Shown here piece by piece: positions 21,026 through 32,705 of a stretch of 64,000 nt of DNA. The notes under the pieces are model-generated. The model was not told the DNA's origin and made no database searches. It saw only the letters and a list, made by a program, of their open reading frames with translations. Numbering within the stretch: the first letter of the stretch is position 1; each line of letters begins with the position of its first letter. This DNA comes from Diadophis punctatus similis (Eukaryota > Chordata > Lepidosauria > Squamata > Dipsadidae): the NCBI GenBank assembly GCA_023053685.1, contig JALIGW010000002.1, forward strand, positions 247,985,356 to 248,049,355, in the 5' to 3' direction. A program made the position numbers and the translations under genes.

Positions 21026-22885
21026 CTTTTTTTTGAAAAACAAAGCGAAAACAGAGATTTAAAAACTAAAAACACTCTTAACTCTTCCATAAGTATGAAG
21101 AGGCAAATTAACAGCCAGTGCTGCTGATCAAATGCCCTTGATCAATTGATCATCAGAAGTGTAAATATGATATAGTTGGAATTACTGAAACTTCTTGGGA
21201 CGAAATCCATGACTGGAACATACTGATAGATGGATACAAACTGTTTAAAAAAAACCAGACCCCATAAAAGAGGAGGTGGAGATGTACTCTATGTAAAGGA
21301 CCACTACATTGCTACAGAAATGCATGAAACCAAGATTTAAACATCCTAAAATGCATATGGGTTTAATATAAAGAAAAAAAGAATGACATGGGTATAATGT
21401 GTCATCTGTTTTTGTTCATCTGTGTATTTTGTTCATCTGTGTATATTACAGGCCACCCAACCAAACACACAAAAAAAGATGTCATTTTTGCCAACCAACT
21501 AATAAATATATGTAGGAAACTCACTACAATAGTAATGGGGGACTTCAATTACCCTGACATCAATTGGAAAACTAATTCCGCACCAAGTGAGAAATTGAAT
21601 AGGTTCCTGACCGACCTAGCTGACAACTTTGTTGTCCAAAAGGTAGAGGAGGGAACTAGAGGGACAGCCATACTGGACTTAATTCTTACAAACACAGATG
21701 AAGTGATAGAGGGAGTTGAAGTTGCAGGAAGCTTGGGTGAAAGTGACCATGTCATACTAGAATTCAACATAACGCAAACACAAGCAATAGAACATAATGA
21801 TACCAGAGTCTTAGATTTTAAACGAGCTGATTCCCAAGAGAACTTGGGAAAGATTCCTTGGATGAAAATCCTAAAGGGGAAAACAACTCAAGAAGCTTGG
21901 GAAACTCTGAAAAATATGATCATAAAAGCCCAGTCCAGCACAATACCACTGAAAAAGAAAACAAGAAATCCAAGAAGAAACCAGCATGGCTGCACAAAGA
22001 TCTCTTTGACTAATTGAAAGACAAAAAAGGACAAGTACAAAAAATGAAAAAAGGACACATAATTAAAGCAGAATATCAGCAGATAGCCAGAATCTGCAAA
22101 GACGAAGTCAGAAAAGCAAAGGCTCAGAATGAACAAAAACTTGCAACAAAAGTAAAAGATAATTTTTAAAAAGTTTCTTCTAACACATAAATAACAAGAA
22201 AAAATCAAGGAAACAGTCGGTCTACTAAAGAGAGAAGACAGCAAGGAAATAACAGGCAGCAGAGAAAAAGCAGAGCTGCTTAAATCATTCTTCGCATCGG
22301 TCTTCACACAAAAAGAAACTATAGTCCAACCTACCAAAAACATAACTGTAAAAGACAGACTAGAAATAAAAGTTAAAATAAGCAAAAAATAAAAAATAAA
22401 ATGGTAAGAGAAACCTGTCTGATCTCAATGAATACAAATCACCGGGACCTGATGGGTTACATCCCAGAATTCTAAAGGAGCTGGAAGATGTCATCTCAGA
22501 ACCACTGTACCACATCTTCCAAAAATCCAGGAGCACTGGGGAACTACCAGAGGACTGGAAAAGAGCTGATGTGGTTCCCATCTTCAAAAAAAAGGGGGGA
22601 AACAGACTCAGGAAGCTACAGACCAATCAGCGTAACATCAATACCCGGGAAGATACTGGAAAAGACAATAAAAAAACCAGATCTGCCAACATCTAGAAAC
22701 AAGTAAAGTAATAACTAGAAGTCAGCATGGGTTTGTTAAAAACAGATCATGCCAAACCAATCTTATTTCATTCTCCAACATAGTGACTAAATTAGTAGAC
22801 CAGCAAAATACTGTGGACATATTATATTTAGAGTTCAGCAAGGCATTCAACAAGGTAGACCACAACCTACTTTTTGGTAAGCTAG

Positions 22886-23130
22886 AAATAGCAATAGCAG
22901 TAGTACTTAGACTTACAGTATATATCACATTACAGGGCTTTACAGCCCTCTCTAAGCGATTTACAGAGTCAGCATATAGCCCCCAACAATCTGGGTCCTC
23001 ATTTTACCAACCTCGGAAGGATGGAAGGCTGAGTCAACCTTGAGCCTGGTGGGATTTGAGCTGCCAAATTTCAGGCAGCCTGCAGTCAGCAGAAGTAGCC
23101 TGCACTCTAATCACTGCGCCACCGAGGCTG
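22886..23130 (-). mobile_element. tRNA-derived SINE
   Basis: Same family as 4221-4459, inserted in the CR1 reverse transcriptase. The head on the minus strand reads GGTGGCGCAGTGATTAGAG. Confidence 0.85.
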
Positions 23131-23381
23131 AAGAAAAAAGTGGAATAGATAGCATCACCATCAGATGGATTTGTAACTGGCTGACAAACCATACACAATG
23201 AGTAGTCCTTAATGGTACTACACCTACATGGAGGGAAGTAAGCAGTGGGGTGCCACAGGATTCCATCTTAGGCCCAGAACTCTTCAATATTTTCATAAAC
23301 AACTTAGATGAGGGAATAGAAGGGGAATTTACAAAATTTGCGAATGATACTAAGCTGGTAGGAATAGCCAACACCCTAGAT

Positions 23382-23517
23382 CAGTGTTTCCCAACCTTGG
23401 CAACTTGAAGATGTCTGGACTTCAACTCCCAGAATTCCCCAGCCAGCGAATGCTGGCTGGGGAATTCTGGGAGTTGAAGTCCAGACATCTTCAAGTTGCC
23501 AAGGTTGGGAAACACTG
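23382..23517. mobile_element. Palindromic hAT MITE
   Basis: 136-bp near-perfect palindrome with ends cagtgtttcccaacc and its complement. Flanked by the 8-bp duplication ccctagat (23374-23381 and 23518-23525). It sits in the CR1 ORF. The core is ggacttcaactcccagaatt and its complement. Confidence 0.93.
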
Positions 23518-24694
23518 CCCTAGATGATAGGAACAAGATCCAGATGGATCTTGACAGACTTGAACACTGGGCCCTATTGAACAAAATGAAATTCAATGTA
23601 GAGAAAAGTAAAGTCTTACACTTAGGCAAGAAAAACCAAAAGTACACATGTAGACTGGGTGAAACCAGGCTTAATAGCAGTAACTGTGAGATCGATCTTG
23701 GAGTCTGGACAACCAATTAAATTTGAGCCAACAGCGTGCAGAAAGAGTGCAGAGAAGAGCCACCAAGATGATTAGGGGACTGGAGGCCATATGATGAACA
23801 GTTGCAGGAACTGGGCATGGCTAGTCTATTGAAATGAAGGACCAGGGGTGACATGATAGCAGTGTTCCAATATTTGAAGCTGTCACAGAGAGTAGGGGGT
23901 AAAGCTATTTTCCAAGGCACCTGAAAGCCAGACAAGGAATAATGGGTGGAAACCGATCAAGGAAAGAAAAGTAAAGTGTTACACTTAGGCAAGAAAAACC
24001 AAAAGTACACATATAGATTGCATGAAACCAGGCTTAATAGCAGTATCTGTGAGGAGGATCTTAGCGGAGAACCAATTAAATATGAACCAACAGTGTGCAA
24101 CTGCAGCCAAAAAACCCAATGCAACCCTAAATTGCATTAACGGGGGGGGGGGAATACAATCAAGATCAAGTGAGGTACTAACACCACTCTAGAACGACAC
24201 CTAGAATGCTGCATCCAGTTTTGGTCGCCACACTATAAAAAAGATGTTGAGACTCTAGAAAGAGTGCAGAGAAGAGCAACAAGGATGATTAAAAGACTGG
24301 AGACTAAAACATATGAAGAACGGTTGCAGGAACTGGGCATGGCTAATCTAGTGAAGAGAAGGACCAGGGGTGACATGATAGCAGTGGTCCAATATTTGAG
24401 GGGCTGCCACAGAGAGGACAGGGTCAAGTTATTTTGCACGGCACCCAAAGGCCAGACAAGGAATAATGGATGGAAACTGATCAAGGAGAGATTCAACCTA
24501 GAAGTAAGGAGAAGTGAGCGCAATCAACCAATGGAACCGCTTGCCTTCGAAAGTTGTGGGAGCTTCATCATTGGAGGCTTTCAAGAAGAGATTGGACTGC
24601 CATTTGTCAGAAATGGTGTAGTAGGGTCTCCTGCTTGGGCGGGAGGGGGGGTTGGACTAGATGACCTACAAGGTCCCTTCCAACTCTTTTAATC

Positions 24695-25190
24695 TGTATC
24701 TGTAAGGATGCTGCGACCATCATTAAAGGCCGACTTGCTCCCGGCCTCTCCTCCCACCTGCTTTCAACTCACCTTCCAGCTGATGCTTTGTTCCTTGGAA
24801 GAGCACAAATAACACTCTGCACACCACCTTCCTCCCGTGAGTGATCCGGAAGAGGAAGTTCATCTGCGCTTCTCCCCTCCTCCCATCCTGTCTAGCAATA
24901 CAGTACTCGATGGTTTCAGTTCCTTTTAGCGCCAGCAGATGCCGCTCTTCTGTTGTTGGCTTTCTAATCGCAGATGCTGCCTATCTGACCGCCATCTCGC
25001 CCTAGGAAGTCAAAAAACAGGCTTATCCTGTCTCTGCCTAAGGCGTCTGCAAGATGTTTTCACTGATCACCTGCTGTCGAGTCGTTTTGGACTCCTAGCA
25101 ACCGAGCCAAGTGAAATGTGAAACTACTTAGCTTGTGAAGTTTCCCTACGTGCCGAGTCCTAAAAGTTTATGAAGTTCAAACAGAATTAC
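24695..25190. other. ZNFc upstream unit sequence
   Basis: Homologous to 7720-8235 and 45010-45310, containing the candidate exon 1 at 24773 and more conserved upstream sequence with a gccgctcttctgttg variant. No ORF of interest. Confidence 0.6.
24773..24862 (-). promoter_or_regulatory. Candidate ZNFc exon 1 and promoter
   Basis: Minus-strand CAGCTGGAAG followed by GTGAGTTGAA, exon end at 24773, with GATCCGGAAGAGGAAGT on the plus strand upstream (two GGAA cores). The acceptor is at about 20701, 4.1 kb away. No ATG here at the position seen in ZNFa, consistent with 5' UTR. Confidence 0.62.
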
Positions 25191-25470
25191 TGAATAAGAA
25201 TTGGAAGGGACCACCTCTCTAAGCAGGAGACCCTACCATTCTGGACAAACAGCTGTCCAGTTCATCTTTAAAAAAAACCCATTTGTGGAGCACCCACAAG
25301 TTGTGGAGGCAAGCTGTTGCACTGATTGGTTTCACGGACAGGGACTGTCTCAATTCTAGGATGGATTTGGTTTTGATAGCAGTCTGTTACTTCTTTTGCT
25401 GCTCTCAGACACTTTGGAGAATAGGTTGACCCCCTCTTAATATGTCAGTCCCTCAAATACTGAAAGACTG
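25191..25470 (-). mobile_element. CR1 3' UTR fragment
   Basis: CR1 tail words in order: gaattggaagggacca, gcaggagaccctaccattct, gtggagcacccacaagtt, then the region before the ORF end. Matches 8235-8540 without the MITE. Confidence 0.8.
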
Positions 25471-26087
25471 CTATCATTTATTTTATTTATTTATTTATTT
25501 GTCAAACATGTATAGGATAGTAGTAATTTGTATAAACATAAGTAAAAAGTAACGATAAAAGAGGACAATAGGACAGTAGGACAGGGACGGTAGGCACAGT
25601 GGTGCGCTTATGCACGCCCCTTACAGACCTCTTAGAAACGAGGAAAGGTCGACTGTAGACAGTCTAAGGTTAAAGTTTTTGGGGTTTGGGGAAGAAACCA
25701 CAGAGTCAGGTAGTGTATTCCAGGCATTGATCACTCTGTTGCTGAAGTCGTATTTTCTGCAGTCGAGTTTGGAGCGCTTTACATTTAGTTTGAATCTATT
25801 ACGTGCTCGTGCATTGTTGCGGTTGAAGCTGAAGTAGTCATTAACAGGAAGGACATTTTGGTATATGATTTTATGAACTACATTTAGATCAGATCGGAGG
25901 CGACGTAGTTGTAAATTGTCTAATCTCAGTATTTCAAGTCTGGTGGAATAAGGTATTTTGTTGTGAGCGGAGGAGTGAAGGACTCTTCTTGTGAAATATT
26001 TCTGGACTCTCTCGATTGTATTTATGTCTGATATGCAATGCGGGTTCCAGACAGGTGAGCTGTATGTTACCCTTAGTTCTCTGTGTC
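25471..26087 (-). mobile_element. Non-LTR LINE 3' end (same family as 59530-60240)
   Basis: Minus-strand coding remnant like the C-terminal reverse transcriptase region read at 59679-60197 (NRVINAWNALP block, RRLRSDLN block), followed by a tail with a tttattt run. It has several disablements. Exact clade not certain; CR1/L3 or Rex group is likely. Confidence 0.75.
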
Positions 26088-26880
26088 AGACATGTCCAGT
26101 TCTTGCAACTGCTCATCTGATGTTTTAGCCTCCAGTCCCCTAAATACCTTTGTTGCTCTTTTCTGCAGTAATTCACTACTAACACTTCATGTGGTTTTTT
26201 GATACTATCCCCCTGGTGATGCAGACTAGGACTGTGTTGGCTTTTTCTGCAGCTGCAGCACACTGCTAGCTCATACTTAAGTGGTTGTCCATTAGGACCC
26301 CTAGATCCGTCTCTCAGTTGAGTTACTGCTGTTGTTATGACTGTAACTTGTTATGACTTGTTGCTTGTATCCTTACGATATATATTAATATTGTTTCCTG
26401 ATTGCTTATTTGTACCCTATGACAATCATTAAGTGTTGTACCTCTATTTTGCTTAGCGACATAAATTTTGGGCTCAATTGTCGTAAGTCGAGGATTACTT
26501 GAACTGGGCCTAAGACAGCCTTGGGGAACCCCACTGCATGCTTCCCTCCACATAGTGGTAATTCCATTGAGCATGACATGTTTAGTGCTATTGGTCAGCC
26601 AGTTAATAATCCATTTGGAGGTGCTGCTGTCTGACTCATATTTTTCTATCATACCAAGAAGTAGTCTGTGGTTTACTTATTTGCATCTGGAGCCCCTAAA
26701 TCAGTGTTTCCCAACCTTGGCAACTTGAAGATGTCTGGACTTCAACTCCCAGAATTCCCCAGCTGGCTGGGGAATTCTGGGAGTTGAAGTCCAGACATCT
26801 TCAAGTTGCCAAGGTTGGGAAACACTGCCCTAAATGATTGACAATTTCATCCTATTAATAGAATAATGAAATACAGTAGA
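26088..26880 (-). mobile_element. CR1 and LINE-tail fragments with a MITE
   Basis: 26088-26330 is minus-strand CR1 ORF2 (gactaggactgtgttggc, ctgcagctgcagcacact). 26335-26450 resembles the 3' UTR of the Rex1-like LINE (cttgttgcttgtatcctta). 26490-26690 encodes on the minus strand a CR1 RT piece (SDSSTSKWIINWLTN, ACSGVPQGC). A palindromic hAT MITE lies at 26702-26827. Confidence 0.75.
26702..26827. mobile_element. Palindromic hAT MITE
   Basis: 126-bp palindrome of the same family as 23382-23517, flanked by the 8-bp duplication ccctaaat. The central loop is shorter than in the other copy. Confidence 0.93.
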
Positions 26881-26974
26881 AATCTGGAAGCATGCTACCA
26901 CATTGGTTCCCATCCACATCTAGGCAGGAATTACAGGTTGTCCTCGGCTTATAACTATTTGTTTAGTGACCACT

Positions 26975-26977
<3 letters not shown>

Positions 26978-27038
<61 letters not shown>

Positions 27039-27066
27039 TACATACATACATACATACATACATACA

Positions 27067-27096
<30 letters not shown>
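26978..27096. repeat. Compound microsatellite (TTTA)n(CATA)n
   Basis: About 60 bases of ttta units followed by about 56 bases of cata units, adjoining the 3' tail of the L2 fragment, so it probably grew from that tail. Confidence 0.95.
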
Positions 27097-27097
<1 letters not shown>

Positions 27098-28880
27098 TTG
27101 TATTCCGCCCAATTCCCAGAGGACTCTGGGCAGCTCACAATCGGGATAAATATGAATCAATACAGAAAAGAATATCATAACAAAATTTAAAAGCATGTTT
27201 AAATTTTTTAAAAAACAATCAATCACTACATTCATTCAGGGGCGACCTTACTGATTAGCTCTGTCGGGTCACTGGCCCCAAGCCAGCAGGAAAAGCCAGG
27301 TCTTGACGGCTTTCCTGAAGGCCAATAAGGTGGGGGTGGTACAAATCTCCGGCGATAGCTGGTTCCTGAGAGCCAGGGCAGCAACAGAGAAGGCCCTCCC
27401 CCGTGGCCCCGACAGCCGACACTGTTTAGCTGACGTGACCCGAAGGAGCCGAACCCTGTTCGATCTCACCGGTCGTTGGGAGGTACATGGTAGGAGGCGA
27501 TCTCAGAGATAGCCTGGCCCTAAGCCATGTAAGGCTTTAAAGGTGATAACCAACACCTTGAATTGTGTCCGGAGACCAATAGGCAGCCAGTGCAGCTCGC
27601 GGAGGATTGATGTGACGTGGGTGTATCTAGGTACGCCCACAATCGCTCGCGCAGCTGCATTCTGGACTAGCTGTACTCTCCGAACAGTCTTCAAGGGTAG
27701 CCCTATGTAGAGCGCATTGCAATAATCAAGATGTGAGGTGATAAGGGCGTGAGTGACCATGAGCAGTGCCTCCCGATCCAAGTAGAGTCGCAATTGGTGC
27801 ACAAGACAAACCTGCGCAAAGGCCCCCCTGGCCACAGCTGTTAGATGTTGGTCTAATTTGAGCTGTGGATCCAGGAGGACACCCACATTGCGAACCTATT
27901 CTGAGGGGACTAGTTTCTCTCCCCCCAGAACCAAGGAAGGACAGTCGACATAGTCCTTAGGAGGCAGTATCCACAGCCACTCGGTCTTGTCCGGGTTGAA
28001 CTTGAGCCTGTTGACCCCCATTCAGACCCTCACCTCGTCCAGACACTGGCACATCACATCCACTGCCTCACTGAATTGACACAGGGTGGAGATGTACAAC
28101 TGGGTATCATCAGCATATTGCTGAAACCTCACCCCGTGTCGACAGATGATCTCACCCAGTGGTTTCATGTAGATGTTAAATAGGAGGGGAGAGAGGACTG
28201 AGCCCTGAGGTACCCCACACACGAGGGGCCTAGGGGTCGACTTCTGTCCCCCCGCCAACACCGACTGCGACCGATCAGAGAGATAGGAGGAGAACCGTAA
28301 TACGGTGCCTCCCACTCCCAACTCTCTTAATCGGTGCAGAAGGATACCATGGTCAATGGTATCAAAAGCATACCATGGTCAATGATATCGAAAGCAGCTG
28401 AGAGGTCAAGTAGCACCAAGATAGAGGAATAACCTCCATCTCGGGCTTGCCAGAGATCATCCATCAGAATGACCAAGGCAGTTTCCATGCTGAAGCCAGG
28501 CCTGAAACCCAATTGAAAAGGGTCTAGAATAATCAGTTTCATCCAACAACCGTAGGAGCTGGAGTGCCACCATCTTCTCTACAACCTTCCCCACAAAGGG
28601 AAGGTTGGAGACTGGACGGAAGTTCTTTAAATCAGTTGGGTCCAGGGAAGGCTTCTTGAGGAGGGGTCTCACCACAGCCACCTTCAATGGCTGCGGAACA
28701 GACCCTCCCCCAAGGAGGCATTGATCAAAACCTGAAGCCAACCTCGTGTCACCTCCCTACTGGATGAAACCAGTCAGGAGGGGCACGGGTCCAACAAACA
28801 GGTGGAGGAACTCATCGCTCCCATGGCCTTGTCCACTTCCTCAGGGGTCGCGGGTTCAAACTCGTCCCATAAAATAGGGC
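27097..28880 (-). mobile_element. L2-like LINE 3' half
   Basis: Minus-strand pieces: RT with PLLKKPSLDPTDLKNFRPVS (near 28640), LLDLSAAFDIIDHG (near 28400), CGVPQGSVLSPLLFNIYMKP (near 28180), QQYADDTQLYIS (near 28110), then the C-terminal LGVLLDPQLKLDQHL (27870), RLDYCNALY and LHWLPIGL. Ends with the L2 3' tail (gccgcccaattcccag complement). Frameshifts and a small internal repeat at 28330-28395 (accatggtcaatg twice). Confidence 0.92.
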
Positions 28881-29237
28881 TAAGACCTAAAAGAGATCAG
28901 ATTTCTTCTTTGCTACCAGGGCTAGCTTTATACTAGTCTTAGGCTTGTAGAGCAAAGAACAAATCCAATCTCTTTTGTTTCCATGGCAATCCTCTCCTCC
29001 CCAGCCAGGGTAAACTACTACGATTTCTTCTTAGTGCCACTGGTGTTAAACTAGTGCCTGCGGAGCTAAGAAGAAACCATAGTAGTTTATGATAGCTGGA
29101 GAGGAAAGAATTGCCATAGAAGCAAAATTGACCAGATTTCTTGATTGTGTCACGTGATCCAATGAGAGAGCCGCCTTCTCTACCCTGACTTCCTGAGCTC
29201 GTCAAAATGTAAGTGAGCAAATGGTGATGGGGTGGGG
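28881..29237. other. Unclassified sequence with a long hairpin
   Basis: Inverted arms at 29011-29034 (taaactactacgatttcttc) and 29066-29089, extended by outer arms near 28977-29005 and 29095-29121. Probably an old palindromic MITE, but no target duplication is seen. Confidence 0.5.
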
Positions 29238-29758
29238 CAGTGGTGGGTTCCTACAGGTGCGGTCCACTCTATAGCACCGGTAGCGGCCCACTGGTGATGT
29301 CACAGTACCGGTGCGGTCGGTTGCCAATGCCTGGGCGCCGCCATTAAAAAAATTTTTTAATTTTTTTTAAAAAATTTCTTCTGCGCATGCCCAGAAGCCG
29401 AGCTTCCGGCACTGCGCATGCACTGCCTTCCTACCCCACAGTGAGTCCAAGCAGGGAAGGATGGCTGAGGGAGTGTGTTAGACGCTGAAAGAACGGGCAG
29501 CAGGAGCTATCTCCATTCCCCTCCCTTCAGCAGTCCGAGAAGCCACGAACGGGCGGTGATGATCCTTGGCATTTTTGCACGTTCGAGGCTTCTCGAGCTG
29601 CTGAGGGGAGGGGAAATGGGTGGCAGGACCTATCTCAGTTTCCCTCCCTTCAGCAGTCTGAGAAGCCACGCCCACCCGGTCACATGGCTGGAAAGCCACA
29701 CCCACAAAATAAGCCACACCCACAGAGTGGTAGTAAAAAAAGTAGGAACCTGCCCCTG
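29238..29758. mobile_element. Non-autonomous hAT element, 521 bp
   Basis: Ends cagtggtgggttcctac and gtaggaacctgcccctg; flanked by gggtgggg (29230-29237 and 29759-29766). The interior is CpG-rich at left with gcgcatgc motifs, and then has two diverged direct repeats around tccctcccttcagcagtc. No transposase. Confidence 0.88.
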
Positions 29759-29766
29759 GGGTGGGG

Positions 29767-30374
29767 TATGGAGGAGGCCCATAGGGCTTTGGGGGAATCA
29801 AGGGGCAGGAGGCAGAGTATGGGATATCTTAGAGGGTGAGGGAGGCCTCCTAGGAGTGCCTGTGCCTGCACTAGGCCTCCCTCGGTTTCTCCCATCCCTG
29901 AGTCACCCCACGCTCTACCTAATGATCCACACATTCGTTTAATGAATGCATTGGGGAAAGCAGTGACAGAGTGAGAATTAATCTCACAGAGGCTAGATAG
30001 ATTTCCCCCCGGAATTCAGACATTAGAAATGAAACCGCAGTTTAAAAGTCTAAGTAAAAATATTTATTTCGGTACAAAAACAATAAAACCTCATTTGTTT
30101 ACATCTCTGATATAAAATGTGCGACTTCTCTCAATGGAAGCCAGAAGAAGAAGGATAGAGCGGAGATTGGAATGCACACATGCGTACAAGGACATATCAA
30201 TCACGTGCTCAGGAATGAACCATTATATTAGATAGGGATGCAGCTCCCTGCATATACATGTAACAGGCAATAAATCACACCGTGACAAGCAGGGACAGGG
30301 AAATCATTAGTTAGGTGCTTCATTTAATGTAGTTGACTTCTGACATGAATAGGCAGGCTCCATTAATGTCGTGC
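29767..30374. other. Unclassified sequence
   Basis: No gene, known repeat or structure recognised. AT-rich, with a possible polyadenylation-like aataaaacc near 30089. Weak resemblance of 29770-29950 to 860-1080. Confidence 0.3.
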
Positions 30375-30880
30375 GTCAAGGACTACCTGTATTTTTGATG
30401 TATTTCTTATTGTTCTGCCTTCAGGTGCTTTGGAGAATAGGTTGACCCCATCTTCTCTGTGGCAGCCCCTCAAATGTTGGAAGACTGCTGTCATGTCACC
30501 CTTAATCCTTCTTTTCATTAAACTAGTTGTACACAACTCCTGCAATCATTCTTCATATGTTTTAGCCTCTGTCCTCTGGTCATCCTTGTTGCTCTTTTTT
30601 GCGCACCTTTTCTAGAGTTTCAACATCTCTTTTTAGATCATGATGACCAAAACTGGATGCAGTATTTCAAGTGTGGACTTACTAAGGTTGTATAAAGCAA
30701 TACTAATATTTCACATGATCTTGTTCTCTCTCTCTCTGTAACTGCAGCCCAGCACTGCCTTGGCTCTTTTAGCAGCTGTCCCACATTGCTGGCTCATATT
30801 TAACTGATTGTCCAGTAGGATTCTGAGATCCTTCTTGCAGTTACTTCTATTGAGCTATTGCTATTCTACTCCTGTGCAGA
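30375..30880 (-). mobile_element. CR1 ORF2 fragment
   Basis: Minus-strand CR1 C-terminal region with typical words: gtgctttggagaataggttg, ctcaaatgttggaagactgc, ctgcaatcattcttcata, tagagtttcaacatct. Frameshifted. Confidence 0.85.
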
Positions 30881-30982
30881 TGGTAGACACAAGAACTGCA
30901 ACAAGACAAGATCAAGCCTGTGACTTACAGATAGTCCTTGTCTTAAGACCAGCCACTTAGCAACCATTCGAAAAACAAGTTG

Positions 30983-31208
30983 TCAGAGAGCCGGTAGCGA
31001 TCGCAGCGCGAGTCTTTGCCCACCCGCCTGGACGCCGCCATTTGGGTTCTTTATCCTCTGCGCATGCGCAAAGCGTTCTGCGCATGTGCAGAGCGTAAAA
31101 GAACCCAAATGGTGGCATCTGGGTGGGTGGCCGAAGCCTCGCGCTGCGATCGTTACCGGCTCTCCGACAACTAGCAGGCACGCCCAAACCAGGAGCATTT
31201 CACCCCTG
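30983..31208. mobile_element. CpG-rich palindromic element, left-truncated
   Basis: Long inverted arms (gagagccggtagcgatcgca and complement) around the core gccatttgggttctttat...gcgcatgcgcaaagcg. The right end reads gagcatttcacccctg, like the complete element at 35493-35760; the left terminus is missing. It directly abuts ZNFe finger remnants. Confidence 0.75.
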
Positions 31209-32310
31209 GGTTTCTCTCTTGTATGCATCCTCTGGTGTATCACCAGATTTGAATTTTGACTGAAACCTTTCCCACATTCAGGACAAAGGGTTTTTCTCCT
31301 GTGTGAGTCCTCTGTTGTGGGAATTTGTAATGAAACTTTCCCCACAAACTGCACTCTCATAGGGTTTCTCTACTGTGTGAGTCCTCTGATAGTTTATCAA
31401 GTTAGAATTGTTCCTGAAACATTTCCCACAAACAGGACATTCAAATGTTTTCTCTCCTGTGTGACTCATGATCTGGTGGGAATGTCTAATGAAACTTTCC
31501 CCACAATCTCAACCCTCATACGGTGTCTCCCTAGTGTGACTCCTCTAATGCAGAGGTCTCCAACCTTGGCAACTTTTAAGACTTGATGACTTCAACTCCC
31601 AGAATTCCTCAGTTGGCTGAGGAATTCTGGGAGTTGAAGTCCACAAGTCTTAAAGTTGCCAAGGTTGGAGACCCCTGCTCTAATGTATCACTAAGTTGCC
31701 ATGCTCACTACATTGGGAGCACTTGTAGGGCTTCTCTCGTGTGGGTCCTTCCATGAACCACAAGAGAGCTGTTCTGGCCCAAGCTTTTGCCACATTTGGA
31801 GTATTTGTATGGCTTTTTTCCAGTGTGGATTCTCTTGTGCACAATCACCTGTGATTTGCAATCTGTGCTTTTCCCACAATAGGCAGATCTATGAAGCTTT
31901 TCCACCACTGATATTCTTGAGAAGGTCAAAAACATCTGTGATCCCTTCTACAGTAGTGTTAATTCAAGGCCGTTTGTTTCCTCATAGGGTGAGGCATTAC
32001 TATCTGTCCTGTGTGACAATCCAATTGACCTATTTTTTTTCCATGGACGTCCAGATATTTTCCTCTGTTTCCGAATGGAAAAATATTCCTTTACCTTTTC
32101 ATGCAATGTATCTTTGATTTCGGTATATTATTTTTCCATCTTGAAATACTTTCCTGATTTTCTCTTGTCGTTCGCCTGCTGAGATGAGAGAATTGTGTAA
32201 TTTTCTTAAGTAAATGGAAAATATTTTGATTTCTGGCTTGATTTGCTTGTCTTTTAAAAATTATCCCCAGTTCCCCGGAATGCTCTTATTGCCATCCTCT
32301 TTGTCTATAA
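31209..32310 (-). pseudogene. ZNFe: wrecked C2H2 zinc-finger gene
   Basis: Fifth ZNF unit. About four finger remnants are readable in different frames: [20 protein letters not shown] near 31255, [18 protein letters not shown] near 31440, and the leader fingers CGKSTDCKSQ and CGKSLGQNSSLVVHGRTHTRE at 31750-31880. A hAT MITE splits it at 31551-31677, and a CpG-rich palindrome truncates its 3' end. The linker and conserved acceptor (CTTATAG, about 32310) remain upstream. No intact array and no exon 1 found. Homology to the other units extends to about 34390. Confidence 0.88.
31551..31677. mobile_element. Palindromic hAT MITE
   Basis: 127-bp palindrome, ends cagaggtctccaacc and ggttggagacccctg, flanked by ctctaatg on both sides. 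Inserted within a ZNFe finger. Confidence 0.93.
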
Positions 32311-32464
32311 GATTCAAAGAAAAGTGTAACTTTAATTGCTTATATAATGCTTGCAGAAGATGTGGGGGGGGGGGAGAAAAAGGATGCATTACATTTAAAA
32401 AGCAAACATGCCACAATCCTAGAATAACCTTACATTAATTATGATTCATCAAACATTACAGAGA

Positions 32465-32705
32465 TAGCAATAGCACTTAGACTTATATACTGCTTCATAG
32501 TGCTTTACAGCCCTCTCTAAGCGGTTTTACAGAGTTCAGCATATTGCCCCCAACAATCTGGGTCCTCATTTTACCGACCTCAGAAGGATGGAAGGCTGAG
32601 TCAACCTTGAGCCGGTGAGATTTGAACAGCTGAACTGCTGAACTAGCAGTCAGCTGAAGTAACTTGCAGTGCTGCACTTTAACCACTGCGCCACCTCGGC
32701 TCTTC
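32465..32705 (-). mobile_element. tRNA-derived SINE
   Basis: Full-length copy of the family at 4221. Minus-strand head GAGCCGAGGTGGCGCAGTGG, B-box-like GTTCAAATCTCACCGG. Lies in the ZNFe unit between linker and upstream region. Confidence 0.88.

Larger units (their letters stand above)
21165..24694 (+). mobile_element. CR1 LINE, long but broken, ORF2 relic
   Basis: In order: endonuclease (ETSWDE near 21190, GDFNYPDINW near 21540, LDLILTN, GESDH near 21745), linker, reverse transcriptase start (SPGPDGLHP near 22440, DWKRADVVPIFKK near 22555, FSKAFNKVDHN near 22835), a later RT part, then the C-terminal region (RTRGDMIAVVQYLRG, RNNGWKLIKERFN). It ends with the CR1 3' terminus (ggttggactagatgac, caaggtcccttccaactc). 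Interrupted by a SINE (22886-23130) and a MITE (23382-23517). About 360 bases near the 3' end are duplicated in tandem (23603-23965 repeated from 23966). Many frameshifts; inactive. Confidence 0.9.
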
